Below, piece by piece: positions 10,150 through 18,634 of a stretch of DNA of 64,000 bases. The position numbers and the translations under genes are program-made. The notes under the pieces are model-generated. The model was not told where the DNA came from. It did not search any database and saw nothing but the letters and a program-made list of their open reading frames with translations. This DNA is from Paenibacillus protaetiae (GTDB lineage: Bacteria; Bacillota; Bacilli; Paenibacillales; Paenibacillaceae): assembly GCF_004135365.1 (NCBI RefSeq), contig NZ_CP035492.1:310001-374000 (forward strand), read 5' to 3'. The first letter of the stretch is position 1, and each line of letters begins with the position of its first letter.

Positions 10150-10261
10150 AATGTCGCAATTCTATAGTTAACATGTCTGTTTTTTGTATAAAAGCAACGT
10201 CCATCCTATGGTATTCTAATGGCGTACTGTCATAATAGTATACAAAAGGAGGCAGACCTTC

Positions 10262-11257
10262 ATGCTGCGTATTGGAAAAATCAGCTATTGGCATGTTCAC
10301 GCATGGGATTATACCAAGCAAGCACAACAACATCCGGATACGGAAATCGTCGCCGTATGGGATGAGATAGAGGAACGGGGCAAGGAAGCTGCAGCTAAAA
10401 TCGGTGCCGAATACATAAGCCGTCTGGATGATCTGCTCGCAAGAGAAGATATTGACGGGGTAATCGTAGATGCGCCAACATCGATGCACCGTGATGTCAT
10501 AACGGCTGCCGCACGCGCAGGCAAGCATATTTTTACGGAAAAAGTATTGGCCCCTACTTTAAAAGAAGCAAACGAAATTATGCAGGCGGTTCATGACAGC
10601 GCTGTCAAGCTGACCGTTTCGCTGCCGCGCTTGAATGATGATTATACCGTTGCCATCCGCAAGCTGCTGGAGGAAGGCGTGCTGGGGCAAGTTACGCTTG
10701 TGCGTGTCCGGTTGTCGCATCATGGCGCGACGGCAAACTGGCTGCCGGAGCACTTCTATACCCTGGAACAAACGAGAGGCGGCGCGCTTATTGATTTGGG
10801 CTGCCACCCGATGTATTTGACCCATCTGTTCCTGGGAGAAGCTTCTTCCAGCGTAACCGCGCAATACGGTTATGTAACCGGCAAACAGGTGGAAGACAAT
10901 GCGGTAGCCGTGCTGCAAGGTAGCAGCGGAGCAATCGGCATTGCAGAAGCCGGCTTTGTAAACGCGCATTCGCCGTTTACAATTGAAATTCACGGTACGG
11001 AAGGCACGCTGCTGTATGGCACGCCGGAAGCGAAGCTGCTCCTTCGTTCGAACAAGGCGGATCAGGAAGGGTGGCAGGAAGTGGCGCTGCTTGCCAAACG
11101 CCCGTCGGCGTTTGACCAATGGGTAGGCCATATCCAGCAGGGCACGACGGCAGACGAGAATATCCGCCTGGCGCTTGCCTTGACCCGCTTGATGGAAGCT
11201 TCGAACCGATCCGTAGCGGAAGGCCGGCTTATTCGTCTGGAGGATCTGGAAGCATAA
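10262..11257 (+). CDS. Gfo/Idh/MocA-family oxidoreductase, atypical
   Basis: 331-residue NAD(P)-dependent sugar or inositol dehydrogenase-like protein. The N-terminal Rossmann half is recognisable (MLRIGKISYWHVHAW) but lacks the usual GxGxxG loop. The family's EKP motif reads EKV (TEKVLAPT near residue 95). The C-terminal half has DLGCHPMYL, corresponding to the catalytic DxxxH region. AAAGGAGG precedes the ATG. The next gene, an AraC regulator, starts one base after its stop, so the two are probably cotranscribed. The altered nucleotide and EKP motifs leave open whether it is an active dehydrogenase. Confidence 0.8.
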   Translation: MLRIGKISYWHVHAWDYTKQAQQHPDTEIVAVWDEIEERGKEAAAKIGAEYISRLDDLLAREDIDGVIVDAPTSMHRDVITAAARAGKHIFTEKVLAPTLKEANEIMQAVHDSAVKLTVSLPRLNDDYTVAIRKLLEEGVLGQVTLVRVRLSHHGATANWLPEHFYTLEQTRGGALIDLGCHPMYLTHLFLGEASSSVTAQYGYVTGKQVEDNAVAVLQGSSGAIGIAEAGFVNAHSPFTIEIHGTEGTLLYGTPEAKLLLRSNKADQEGWQEVALLAKRPSAFDQWVGHIQQGTTADENIRLALALTRLMEASNRSVAEGRLIRLEDLEA

Positions 11258-11258
11258 G

Positions 11259-12209
11259 ATGAGCGTCTTTTTGTATGACGCCATGCGGGAAAAGCCGGAT
11301 GCGCTGGAACGGCTTGATTTAAGGTTCACATGGGGCGGCTATGAGATTCGCGTATTGCGGTTTCATCTGGTTCATTTTCATGCCGGAAAAATTATAACCG
11401 CCCATAAGCATGATGAATTTGAGTTTCATTTTATTCCGCGGGGCAAAGGCAAAGTCACCGTCGAAGAACAAACGTATAAGCTTCGCGAAGGGATGTTTTA
11501 TTTGACGGGGCCGGGCGTCGTCCATGCGCAGGAGGCCGATTCGGTCGAAGCGATGGATGAGTTATGTCTGCATGTCGATATCCTCCCGCTTAAGACGGAT
11601 TTAAACGTCGCCGACAGCCTGGAAAAGATGGAAGCGGATGAATGTATCAACCGTCTCAAGCAGCTGCCCAAATATCCGGTTATGGATGTCAATCACGCCA
11701 TGCCGTGCTTTTTGCAGGCTTATGAAGCATGCATGGACAATAAGGTAGGCTCCTTTACAACGATAAAGCATTCGCTTGTGCAAATATTGCTGCGTTCCGT
11801 TCTTTCCTACGATACGGGGGATAACGGCGCCAGCATAGCCGGGCTTCCGGCGCGGGATATGAAGCAATACCGCTACAAGCTGGCGCTGCAATTCATGAGG
11901 GCTAACTACGCCGGCACTTTAACGCTGGAAGATTTGGCGGACCGGCTGAACATCAGCTCCCGTCAGCTGCAGCGCATCTTGAAGGACCGGCATCCGGACA
12001 AAACGTTTTCCACGCTGCTGGAAGATATCCGGCTTGAGGCGGTGTGCAGCAGGCTGGCCCGAACGACGGACTCCATCGAGGAAATAGCTTTGTCCGAAGG
12101 GTTCTCGAGCGGCAATTATTTGCATCTGGTGTTCCGCAAAAGGCTGGGCATAACGCCTAATCAATACCGGCTTAAGCATGCGGCGGAAGAGCAGATGCAA
12201 TGGGATTGA
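11259..12209 (+). CDS. AraC-family transcriptional regulator (cupin + HTH)
   Basis: 316-residue two-domain regulator. The N-terminal cupin sensor is about residues 35-110 (HFHAGKIITAHKHDEFEFHF, then LREGMFYLTGPGVVHAQE). The C-terminal AraC double HTH is about residues 210-305 (LTLEDLADRLNISSRQLQRI, then SIEEIALSEGFSSGNYLHLV). It lies between two Gfo/Idh/MocA oxidoreductase genes, so it probably controls this small sugar-derivative operon. The start is translationally coupled to the gene before it. Confidence 0.88.
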   Translation: MSVFLYDAMREKPDALERLDLRFTWGGYEIRVLRFHLVHFHAGKIITAHKHDEFEFHFIPRGKGKVTVEEQTYKLREGMFYLTGPGVVHAQEADSVEAMDELCLHVDILPLKTDLNVADSLEKMEADECINRLKQLPKYPVMDVNHAMPCFLQAYEACMDNKVGSFTTIKHSLVQILLRSVLSYDTGDNGASIAGLPARDMKQYRYKLALQFMRANYAGTLTLEDLADRLNISSRQLQRILKDRHPDKTFSTLLEDIRLEAVCSRLARTTDSIEEIALSEGFSSGNYLHLVFRKRLGITPNQYRLKHAAEEQMQWD

Positions 12210-12234
12210 TCAAACTATTTAGGAGGGTTTTTGA

Positions 12235-13314
12235 ATGGCAACTCATAAAATCGGAATTATCGGCTGCGGCGGCATTGCGAACGGCAAACATATGCCCAGC
12301 TTAAAAAAACAAAAAAATGCGCAAATGGTTGCATTTTGCGATATTATCCCGGAACGCGCAAGCGCCGCTGCTGAAGCTTACGGCGTGGAAGGCGCGGAAA
12401 CCTATACCGATTACCGCGATTTGCTGAAGGATCCGGCGATTGAAATCGTGCACGTGTGTACACCTAACGATTCCCATGCGGAGATTGCCATCGCTGCGCT
12501 TGAAGCAGGCAAACATGTGATGTGCGAAAAGCCGATGGCCAAAACGGCGGAAGACGCAAAACGGATGGTTGAGGCGGTGAAACGCACCGGCAAAAAGCTG
12601 ACGATCGGCTACAACAACCGTTTCCGCCCGGACAGCCAGCATTTGAAAAAGATTTGCGAAGCCGGCAATCTTGGCGACATTTATTATGCGAAAGCGCATG
12701 CTATCCGTCGCCGTGCCGTGCCGACTTGGGGCGTATTCCTGGATGAAGAAAAACAAGGCGGCGGCCCGCTTATTGACATCGGCACACACGCACTTGATTT
12801 GACGCTGTGGATGATGGACAACTACAAGCCAAAAGTAGTGCTTGGCAGTGCGTTCCACAAACTGTCGCATAAAGAAAATGCAGCAAATGCATGGGGCCCT
12901 TGGGACCCGGCTAAGTTTACGGTTGAAGATTCTGCATTCGGCATGATTGTAATGGAAAATGGCGCTACGATCGTGCTGGAGAGCAGCTGGGCGCTGAATA
13001 CGCTGGATGTGCGCGAAGCGCAATGTACGCTGAGCGGTACGGAAGGCGGCGCCGATATGATCAACGGTCTGCGTATTAACGGCGAAGAACATGGCCGCTT
13101 GTATACGACGGAGGTTGATTTGAAAGCCGGCGGTGTTGCATTCTACGACGGCGTGACGGAAAAAGATACGGATCTGGAAATGCGGCTGTGGCTGAAAGCG
13201 ATTGAAGAGGATACCGAACCGGTTGTTACACCGGAGCAAGCGTACGTCGTATCGCAAATTTTGGAAGCCATTTACGAATCCGCACGTACGGGCAAAGCGG
13301 TTTATTTGGACTAA
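12235..13314 (+). CDS. Gfo/Idh/MocA-family oxidoreductase
   Basis: 359-residue NAD(P)-dependent dehydrogenase. It has a canonical Rossmann motif (IGIIGCGGIANGKHMPSL), the EKP motif (CEKPMAKTAEDA near residue 98) and the active-site GGPLIDIGTHALDLTLWMM with Asp and His in place. All family motifs are intact, unlike the paralogue at 10262. AGGAGGG lies upstream. It is the third gene of an oxidoreductase-AraC-oxidoreductase operon and is followed by a terminator. The exact sugar or cyclitol substrate is not predictable. Confidence 0.9.
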   Translation: MATHKIGIIGCGGIANGKHMPSLKKQKNAQMVAFCDIIPERASAAAEAYGVEGAETYTDYRDLLKDPAIEIVHVCTPNDSHAEIAIAALEAGKHVMCEKPMAKTAEDAKRMVEAVKRTGKKLTIGYNNRFRPDSQHLKKICEAGNLGDIYYAKAHAIRRRAVPTWGVFLDEEKQGGGPLIDIGTHALDLTLWMMDNYKPKVVLGSAFHKLSHKENAANAWGPWDPAKFTVEDSAFGMIVMENGATIVLESSWALNTLDVREAQCTLSGTEGGADMINGLRINGEEHGRLYTTEVDLKAGGVAFYDGVTEKDTDLEMRLWLKAIEEDTEPVVTPEQAYVVSQILEAIYESARTGKAVYLD

Positions 13315-13354
13315 ATTCGCCGGTGTAGTTAAATAGAAGCATTTTATGAATAGA

Positions 13355-13415
13355 TTCCCCTTTAGGTAGACGGTGTGTCAAAAACACGGTAAAGTTTACC
13401 TATAGGGGATTTTTT
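13355..13415 (+). terminator. Rho-independent terminator
   Basis: TTCCCCTTTAGGTAGAC (13355-13371) pairs with GTTTACCTATAGGGGA (13394-13409) with few mismatches, and is followed by a run of T. It ends the oxidoreductase operon. Confidence 0.8.
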
Positions 13416-13472
13416 GTATGGATACGGAAATAAGCTCACTACATCATCCACGCAGGGAGGAAATGCACAACC

Positions 13473-13934
13473 ATGAGCTTTATGGATAAAGTGAAGGCAG
13501 GAGTGGCCGAAGCCGGCAGTAAAGCTAAAACCGTCGTTGAAATCAATAAATTGAAAATGATCAATATTTCAAAGCAAAGCAGCATCAATCAGGCGTATCA
13601 GGAAATCGGGAAGCGGGTGTTTGAGTTTGAAGAGAAGGGCCTTGGCCTTCCGCCGCAGGATATGCTGGAGCCGTACATGAACCGTGTCCGTCTGCTTAAG
13701 CTTGAAATCGAGCAAAACGTGCAAAAAATGGCTAACTTGTCCGTTACCAAAAAATGCAGCAAATGCGGCGCATCCGTGCATATCGAGGAACGGAAATGCC
13801 CGAAATGCGAAGCGGCGTTTGAAATTATTGATGTGACCGATTATGAGACGGTCGGATACGAAAGCAGCATGAAATCCGTAGCTCACGCCTTTGGCTCCGG
13901 CGAAGAAGAACCGGACGGCGGGGAGAAGCGCTAG
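13473..13934 (+). CDS. Zinc-ribbon protein of unknown function
   Basis: 153-residue probably cytoplasmic protein. An N-terminal helical half (residues 1-85, charged, coiled-coil-like) is followed by a zinc ribbon with two CxxC pairs, CSKCG and CPKCE (near residues 92-112), and an acidic tail. GGGAGG sits upstream of the ATG. It stands alone between a terminator and the convergent AraC gene. No specific function was recognised. Confidence 0.75.
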   Translation: MSFMDKVKAGVAEAGSKAKTVVEINKLKMINISKQSSINQAYQEIGKRVFEFEEKGLGLPPQDMLEPYMNRVRLLKLEIEQNVQKMANLSVTKKCSKCGASVHIEERKCPKCEAAFEIIDVTDYETVGYESSMKSVAHAFGSGEEEPDGGEKR

Positions 13935-13950
13935 AAACGGCAGGCGCATC

Positions 13951-13983
13951 GGTCCGGCAGCATGGATGGAGTGCTGCCGGACC
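13951..13983. terminator. Hairpin between convergent genes (weak terminator)
   Basis: A perfect 12-bp stem GGTCCGGCAGCA (13951-13962) with TGCTGCCGGACC (13972-13983). It has no T-run on either side, so it may only slow transcription or stabilise the mRNA end. Confidence 0.4.
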
Positions 13984-14112
13984 GTGCCGTGACCGTCCCG
14001 GATTCGCCTGCCTCCAGGATTGCCTTCAGCAGTAATACTTTCCCCGGTTCGCTTACGCTCACTATTTTTGGTTGAAACCATTTTCCGGTTTGACCCCTCT
14101 ATTCCAGCCCTC

Positions 14113-15018
14113 CTATAGCGGGTTGTCCATAATGGACGGCGGGGCAATTGCCCCATCCGCCAGACCTTGCCGATAACGGTTCGGTGACATCCCTTGCAGC
14201 TTCTTGAACGCCCTCGAAAAAGAAAATACGTCGGGATACCCAACAGATTGGGCGATTTCGCTAATTTTATAGTTCGTTTGAAACAGAAGGAGCGTAGCTT
14301 CCTTGATTTTTAAATATTGGATGTATTGGACTGGCGATATTCCGTAAGCTTTACGGAATTGCTTGCTGAAGTGGGTGCGGTCGACCCCCACATTTTGCGA
14401 TACCTGATCTACAGTGATGCCGTCGTTATAATGAATGGACAGAAACTCTTTTCCTTTCACCAGCCAATCGGAATTGTAGGAGGCGGCATGATCCGTTTCG
14501 TCGGACAGATGGGATACACGATCAAATACGCGGTAGAAAAGGCTTAGCCGCTCCAGGTCGGTATGATGGGTCTCGCCTTTGCTGACAACCTCCGCAAGCT
14601 GCCACAGCTCGCTAATGGCTTCTTCGGTCAGAATGCCTTGCCGGTGCGGCTGATGCGCATACAGCCCGGCCCGTTCCAGAAGCTTGAGCGCCAATTTTCC
14701 GTCAAAGGCGATGAACAGTTTCTTAAGCGGTTTTTCCGGATTCGTATAATATTCGTGGGTGACCTGCGGAAACAAGCAATACATGTCGTTCGGGCGAAGC
14801 GGATAAGTCCGCCCATGCTGAATAAATGTGCCTTCGCCTTCAAGCACAAAGATCAGGTAATAGTAAGGACTAATGCGCGGGCCGATATGGTAATGGGGTT
14901 TGGCTATATTATGGCCGAGGCGTACCGGCCAGGCGGCTCCTGCCATTTCGAAGGGAGTCGGGTTTAAAAAATAAATTTCAAGAAATTCATTATGTTCTTC
15001 TTTCAGGTTCGGGCGCAT
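14113..15018 (-). CDS. AraC-family transcriptional regulator
   Basis: 301-residue regulator. The N-terminal cupin sensor is about residues 30-110 (PHYHIGPRISPYYYLIFVLE, then LRPNDMYCLFPQVTHEYY). The C-terminal AraC HTH pair is about residues 195-290 (ITVDQVSQNVGVDRTHFSKQ, then KISEIAQSVGYPDVFSFSRA). It is transcribed divergently from the monooxygenase/ABC importer operon that begins at 15292 and shares a 273-base control region with it, so it is the obvious candidate activator of that operon (inference). Confidence 0.88.
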   Translation of the reverse strand: MRPNLKEEHNEFLEIYFLNPTPFEMAGAAWPVRLGHNIAKPHYHIGPRISPYYYLIFVLEGEGTFIQHGRTYPLRPNDMYCLFPQVTHEYYTNPEKPLKKLFIAFDGKLALKLLERAGLYAHQPHRQGILTEEAISELWQLAEVVSKGETHHTDLERLSLFYRVFDRVSHLSDETDHAASYNSDWLVKGKEFLSIHYNDGITVDQVSQNVGVDRTHFSKQFRKAYGISPVQYIQYLKIKEATLLLFQTNYKISEIAQSVGYPDVFSFSRAFKKLQGMSPNRYRQGLADGAIAPPSIMDNPL

Positions 15019-15226
15019 CTGTAACAGCCGCCTTTCTTAGTCTAAATATAAGTATTCCGCTGGGAAAAATATAACATAAAAAAGAAATGAACAACACCAC
15101 AAAATGACAAAAAACAGTCCACGCAAAATGACATTGCTTGCAGGTATGCGCACCTAGTATGATGCTTATGTACATTATTCACAGTAGTTTTGTTGGAATT
15201 ACTTGACCGGATATCTGGAAAGCGTG

Positions 15227-15244
15227 GCAATGAGCGCTCGTTGC
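15227..15244. promoter_or_regulatory. Candidate operator palindrome upstream of the monooxygenase operon
   Basis: GCAATGAGCGCTCGTTGC is palindromic at 16 of 18 positions. It lies about 50 bases before the start of the SsuD-like gene, in the region shared with the divergent AraC gene. A weaker dyad, AGGTATGCGCACCT, lies at 15142-15155. Binding by the AraC protein or another regulator is inference. Confidence 0.4.
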
Positions 15245-15291
15245 CGTATATAACAAAAAGGATGCTCTGCGTCCGATAAGAAAGGAACTTG

Positions 15292-16437
15292 ATGATGAGT
15301 CAACTCGGTTCAAGCGTGCAGATCGGCTGGTTTATCCCGACAACGGGAGATGGAGAATTTATCGGCATTCCGCCGCAAAGAAAACCGACACAGGAATATG
15401 TGACACAGGTCGCGGTTGCTGCGGAGGAAGCGGGATACGAGCTGGTGCTTATTCCTACCGGAGGAGATTGTCTCGATTCCTGGGTGGTCGGTTCGTGGGT
15501 AGCTTCCCGCACTCGTAACTTAAAGACGCTGGTCGCGATGCGGCCGGGGCTGATGAGCCCGGTTTTATCGGCAAGGATGGCGGCAACACTGGATCAACTG
15601 TCCGAAGGGCGCGTGCTCATTAACGTTGTGGCCGGCCACTATAAAGAAGATTTGAAAGCGACGGGCGACAGGCTGTATAACAGCCATGACGACCGTTACG
15701 CCCGGACGAAGGAATTTATGGATATCGTCAAAGGGGTTTGGCAGCACTCTTATGATGAAGCGCAGCCTTCCTTTGATTACAATGGCAATTATTATGAGCT
15801 GGAAGGCGGTACCTGCAAGCCGGAAGTATTCCAGCGCCCGCATCCGCCGCTTTATTTTGGCGGCAGCTCGGAGGCCGGCAAACGGACAGCGGCGGAAATC
15901 GCCGATGTGTACCTGATGTGGACGGAGCCGCTGGAATGGATTAAGGAACAAATCGCGGGGATGCAAGGTTATTTGAAAGAGCTGGAGGATACGAAAGGCA
16001 TCCGCCGGGAGTTGCAATACGGCATCCGCGCGCAAGTGGTCGTCCGCGAGACGGAACAGGAAGCATGGGAAGCGGCTTGGAAGATTATTAGCAAGGTAGA
16101 TCCGGAAACGCTGGATGAGCGGGCTAAACTCCATGCCGGCAGCGACGCGGTGAACCAGAAGCGCCAGATGGAGCTGTGGAGCCAGTCGCAAAAAGAAAAT
16201 TATATGATCGGCCCGAACCTGTGGTCGGGACTGACAGCGATTCGCGGCGGCGGCGGCGTTGCTTTTGTTGGCACCCCGCAGCAAATTACGGACAGGCTGC
16301 TTGAATTTGTAGACGCGGGCGTAAGCACGTTTATTTTGTCGGGGTACCCGCATCTGGAGGAAGCCGAAATTTCCGGCAAACTGCTGATGCCGCTGCTCCG
16401 GAGCAGGCTGGCAAATCATGTACCAAACCCAAATTAA
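15292..16437 (+). CDS. SsuD-like FMNH2-dependent monooxygenase (LLM class)
   Basis: 381-residue bacterial-luciferase-like TIM-barrel enzyme close to alkanesulfonate monooxygenase SsuD. SsuD uses FMNH2 and O2 to release sulfite from a sulfonate. Shared landmarks are [62 protein letters not shown]-like GPNLWSG, and [13 protein letters not shown]. It diverges more from SsuD than the enzyme at 39937 does, so the substrate may differ. It heads an operon with a CUT1 sugar-type binding protein and two permeases, unlike ssuABC. AAAGGAA lies upstream; ATG at 15292 or 15295 are both possible starts. Confidence 0.85.
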   Translation: MMSQLGSSVQIGWFIPTTGDGEFIGIPPQRKPTQEYVTQVAVAAEEAGYELVLIPTGGDCLDSWVVGSWVASRTRNLKTLVAMRPGLMSPVLSARMAATLDQLSEGRVLINVVAGHYKEDLKATGDRLYNSHDDRYARTKEFMDIVKGVWQHSYDEAQPSFDYNGNYYELEGGTCKPEVFQRPHPPLYFGGSSEAGKRTAAEIADVYLMWTEPLEWIKEQIAGMQGYLKELEDTKGIRRELQYGIRAQVVVRETEQEAWEAAWKIISKVDPETLDERAKLHAGSDAVNQKRQMELWSQSQKENYMIGPNLWSGLTAIRGGGGVAFVGTPQQITDRLLEFVDAGVSTFILSGYPHLEEAEISGKLLMPLLRSRLANHVPNPN

Positions 16438-16458
16438 CGAAACAGGAAGTGATGATAG

Positions 16459-17733
16459 ATGAAAAAGGCGTTTCTTCTTCCCCTATTGGCAGCACTCCTA
16501 ATATCGGTGCTCGCTGCATGCGGCTCGAACGAGAACGATAACAGCTCCAATTCCAGCTCAGATTCAGGCAAAAGCGGCAAGAAAGTAACGATCAGTTTTG
16601 TTCACTGGCGGGGAGAAGACGTAAAGGTCTTTGATTCGCTTATTGCAAAATTCGAAGCGGAGAACCCTAATATCAAAGTTGAACAGCAGGTATACCCTTC
16701 CGACCAATATCAGACGACGGTTCAAGCGAAGTTGACTGACGGTTCGGTTGGCGACGTGTTCGCGTCGTTCCCCGGCGCCCAATTCGAGGCGATCTCGAAG
16801 GCCGGTTTGTTTACAGATCTGACAGGCGAATCGTTTGTCGCCAACTATACGCCTGCGCTGATCGAAGCGGGGCAAAAGGACGGCAAGCAGCTTGCCCTTC
16901 CTTACCAGCTGGTGTACAATATGCCGATTTATAACGTTAAGCTGTTCGAGAAATACGGCATTGAAATTCCGAAAGACTGGGACAGCTTCCTGGCGATGGC
17001 GGAAAAGCTGAAGCAAAACGGCATCATTCCGATTGCGTTCCCGGGAGCGGACATCGGTCCTGGCCAATTCATGAACACGATGGTGATGAACAACGCTACC
17101 GACCCGGAAATTTTCACGAAGCTGGAAGCCGGCGAAACGAAGCTGACCGACGAATGGTGGGTTAAGACGCTTTCGCAGTTCAAGGAATTAAACGACAAGG
17201 GGTATTTCCAGCAGGATGCTCTTGGCACCAAGGATCAAGGCGCAGGCGCTTTGTTCGCACAAGAAAAAGCGGCTATTCTGGCTACTGGTTCGTACCAGCT
17301 GGCACAAAACAAAAAGAACAACCCGAATCTGGAACAAGGGCTGCTTGCTCCGATTACGGTTTCGGCTGATCAAGCCGTTTACGAAGGCATTCATACAACG
17401 ACGTTTATGCTGGCGGTGAACAGCAAGTCGAAGCATCCGGAAGAAGCGAAAAAATGGATCGCATTTTTGAGCGGCGCAGAGGCTGCAGGGGAATATGCGA
17501 ACGGAACCGGCCAAAATGTGACGGTTAAAGATGTGCAATACACAAGCGAGGAGCTTCAAGCGGTATCGGAATGGACGACGAAGAAAACACGCTTCCAGCC
17601 TCGTTATACGATTACCAATTCGGAAATTCAAACGGCTGTGACGAACTCGATTCAAGCGGTGCTTGGCGGAACATCGCCTGAACAGGCTGCAAAGGATGCG
17701 CAAGCAATCGTCGATCAGCAGCTGGGCAAATAA
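16459..17733 (+). CDS. Extracellular solute-binding lipoprotein (CUT1 family 1)
   Basis: 424-residue binding protein of a sugar-type ABC importer. A signal peptide (MKKAFLLPLLAALLISVLAA) ends in lipobox LAAC with Cys at residue 21. A Ser/Asn-rich linker follows, then a periplasmic-binding-protein type 2 fold (ISFVHWRGEDVKVFDSLI near residue 49, KKWIAFLSGAEAAGEYANGT near 330). It starts 21 bases after the SsuD-like gene and is followed directly by the permeases, so importer and monooxygenase appear to serve the same substrate. Confidence 0.9.
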   Translation: MKKAFLLPLLAALLISVLAACGSNENDNSSNSSSDSGKSGKKVTISFVHWRGEDVKVFDSLIAKFEAENPNIKVEQQVYPSDQYQTTVQAKLTDGSVGDVFASFPGAQFEAISKAGLFTDLTGESFVANYTPALIEAGQKDGKQLALPYQLVYNMPIYNVKLFEKYGIEIPKDWDSFLAMAEKLKQNGIIPIAFPGADIGPGQFMNTMVMNNATDPEIFTKLEAGETKLTDEWWVKTLSQFKELNDKGYFQQDALGTKDQGAGALFAQEKAAILATGSYQLAQNKKNNPNLEQGLLAPITVSADQAVYEGIHTTTFMLAVNSKSKHPEEAKKWIAFLSGAEAAGEYANGTGQNVTVKDVQYTSEELQAVSEWTTKKTRFQPRYTITNSEIQTAVTNSIQAVLGGTSPEQAAKDAQAIVDQQLGK

Positions 17734-17734
17734 G

Positions 17735-18613
17735 ATGAAAAACCGGAAATGGACGCTGCTGCTGTTTTTTGCGCCGGGAACGATCTTGTATCTCGCGTTG
17801 TTCGTGTATCCGACATTATCCGGCTTTTATTACTCCTTTACGGACTGGGACGGCTTATCGCCGTCCTACAGCTATGTCGGGCTGGATAACTTTAAAACGC
17901 TGAGCGAGCATATCGTATTCCGCAAGTCGCTGGTCAACAATTTGAAATTTATGCTGGCCGTTGTCATCTGCCAAACGGTCATTTCGCTTATTCTTGCGCT
18001 CATGCTGCAGCGTAAGTCCAAGCTGTCCGCGGCGCTCCGCTCGCTTTATTTTGTGCCCACCATACTGTCGTCGGTATCGGTTGGCTTCATTTGGACGTTT
18101 ATGTATGATCCGTCGCTTGGATTGTTGAATGGAACGCTGGACAAGATCGGGTTATCCGGCTTCACGCAAAACTGGCTTGGCAACATGCAGATTGCGATCT
18201 TCTCGCTGGCGGCTGTTCAGGCGTGGGCGCATATCGGGCAGATGGTCATCCTGTTTGTGGCGGGGCTGCAAGGCATTCCTCGCGAACTGCTGGAGGCGGC
18301 CAAGCTGGACGGCGGAACGCGGCTGCAGGTGTTTCTCCGCGTCACATGGCCGCTGCTGGCTCCAGCCGCTGCTGTCGTTGTCTCGTATACGACGATTCAA
18401 TCGTTTAAAGCGTTTGATCTTGTATTTACGATGACGAACGGCGGGCCGGCTTATTCGACGGAAATTTTGTCTACCTTTATATACAATACGGCATTTACGA
18501 ATTTCAAGTTTGGGCTGGCTTCCGCCGGGTCGATCTTTTTCCTGATGCTGATTGCCATCATTACATGGCTGCAGTTCCGGGTGATCCGCACGGACCGCGC
18601 GTCTTATTCATAA
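17735..18613 (+). CDS. CUT1-type ABC transporter permease
   Basis: 292-residue inner-membrane permease of the MalF/UgpA type with six hydrophobic segments. The EAA loop is EAAKLDGGTRLQVFLRVTWP (near residue 188), the ATPase contact site. The ATG at 17735, one base after the stop of the binding-protein gene, gives the usual N-terminus (MKNRKWTLLLFFAPGTILYL). Earlier in-frame starts would overlap the binding-protein gene. No ATPase gene is nearby. Confidence 0.9.
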   Translation: MKNRKWTLLLFFAPGTILYLALFVYPTLSGFYYSFTDWDGLSPSYSYVGLDNFKTLSEHIVFRKSLVNNLKFMLAVVICQTVISLILALMLQRKSKLSAALRSLYFVPTILSSVSVGFIWTFMYDPSLGLLNGTLDKIGLSGFTQNWLGNMQIAIFSLAAVQAWAHIGQMVILFVAGLQGIPRELLEAAKLDGGTRLQVFLRVTWPLLAPAAAVVVSYTTIQSFKAFDLVFTMTNGGPAYSTEILSTFIYNTAFTNFKFGLASAGSIFFLMLIAIITWLQFRVIRTDRASYS

Positions 18614-18634
18614 CGTAAGAAAGGAGAATGGCCT

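Noticed and set aside
12301-13257. 318-residue antisense frame within the oxidoreductase gene
   Set aside because: The sense strand encodes a complete Gfo/Idh/MocA protein with all motifs. The antisense product is rich in Arg, His and Phe and unlike any family.
15565-16419. 284-residue antisense frame within the SsuD-like gene
   Set aside because: It is a shadow of a clear monooxygenase gene and has no start signal.
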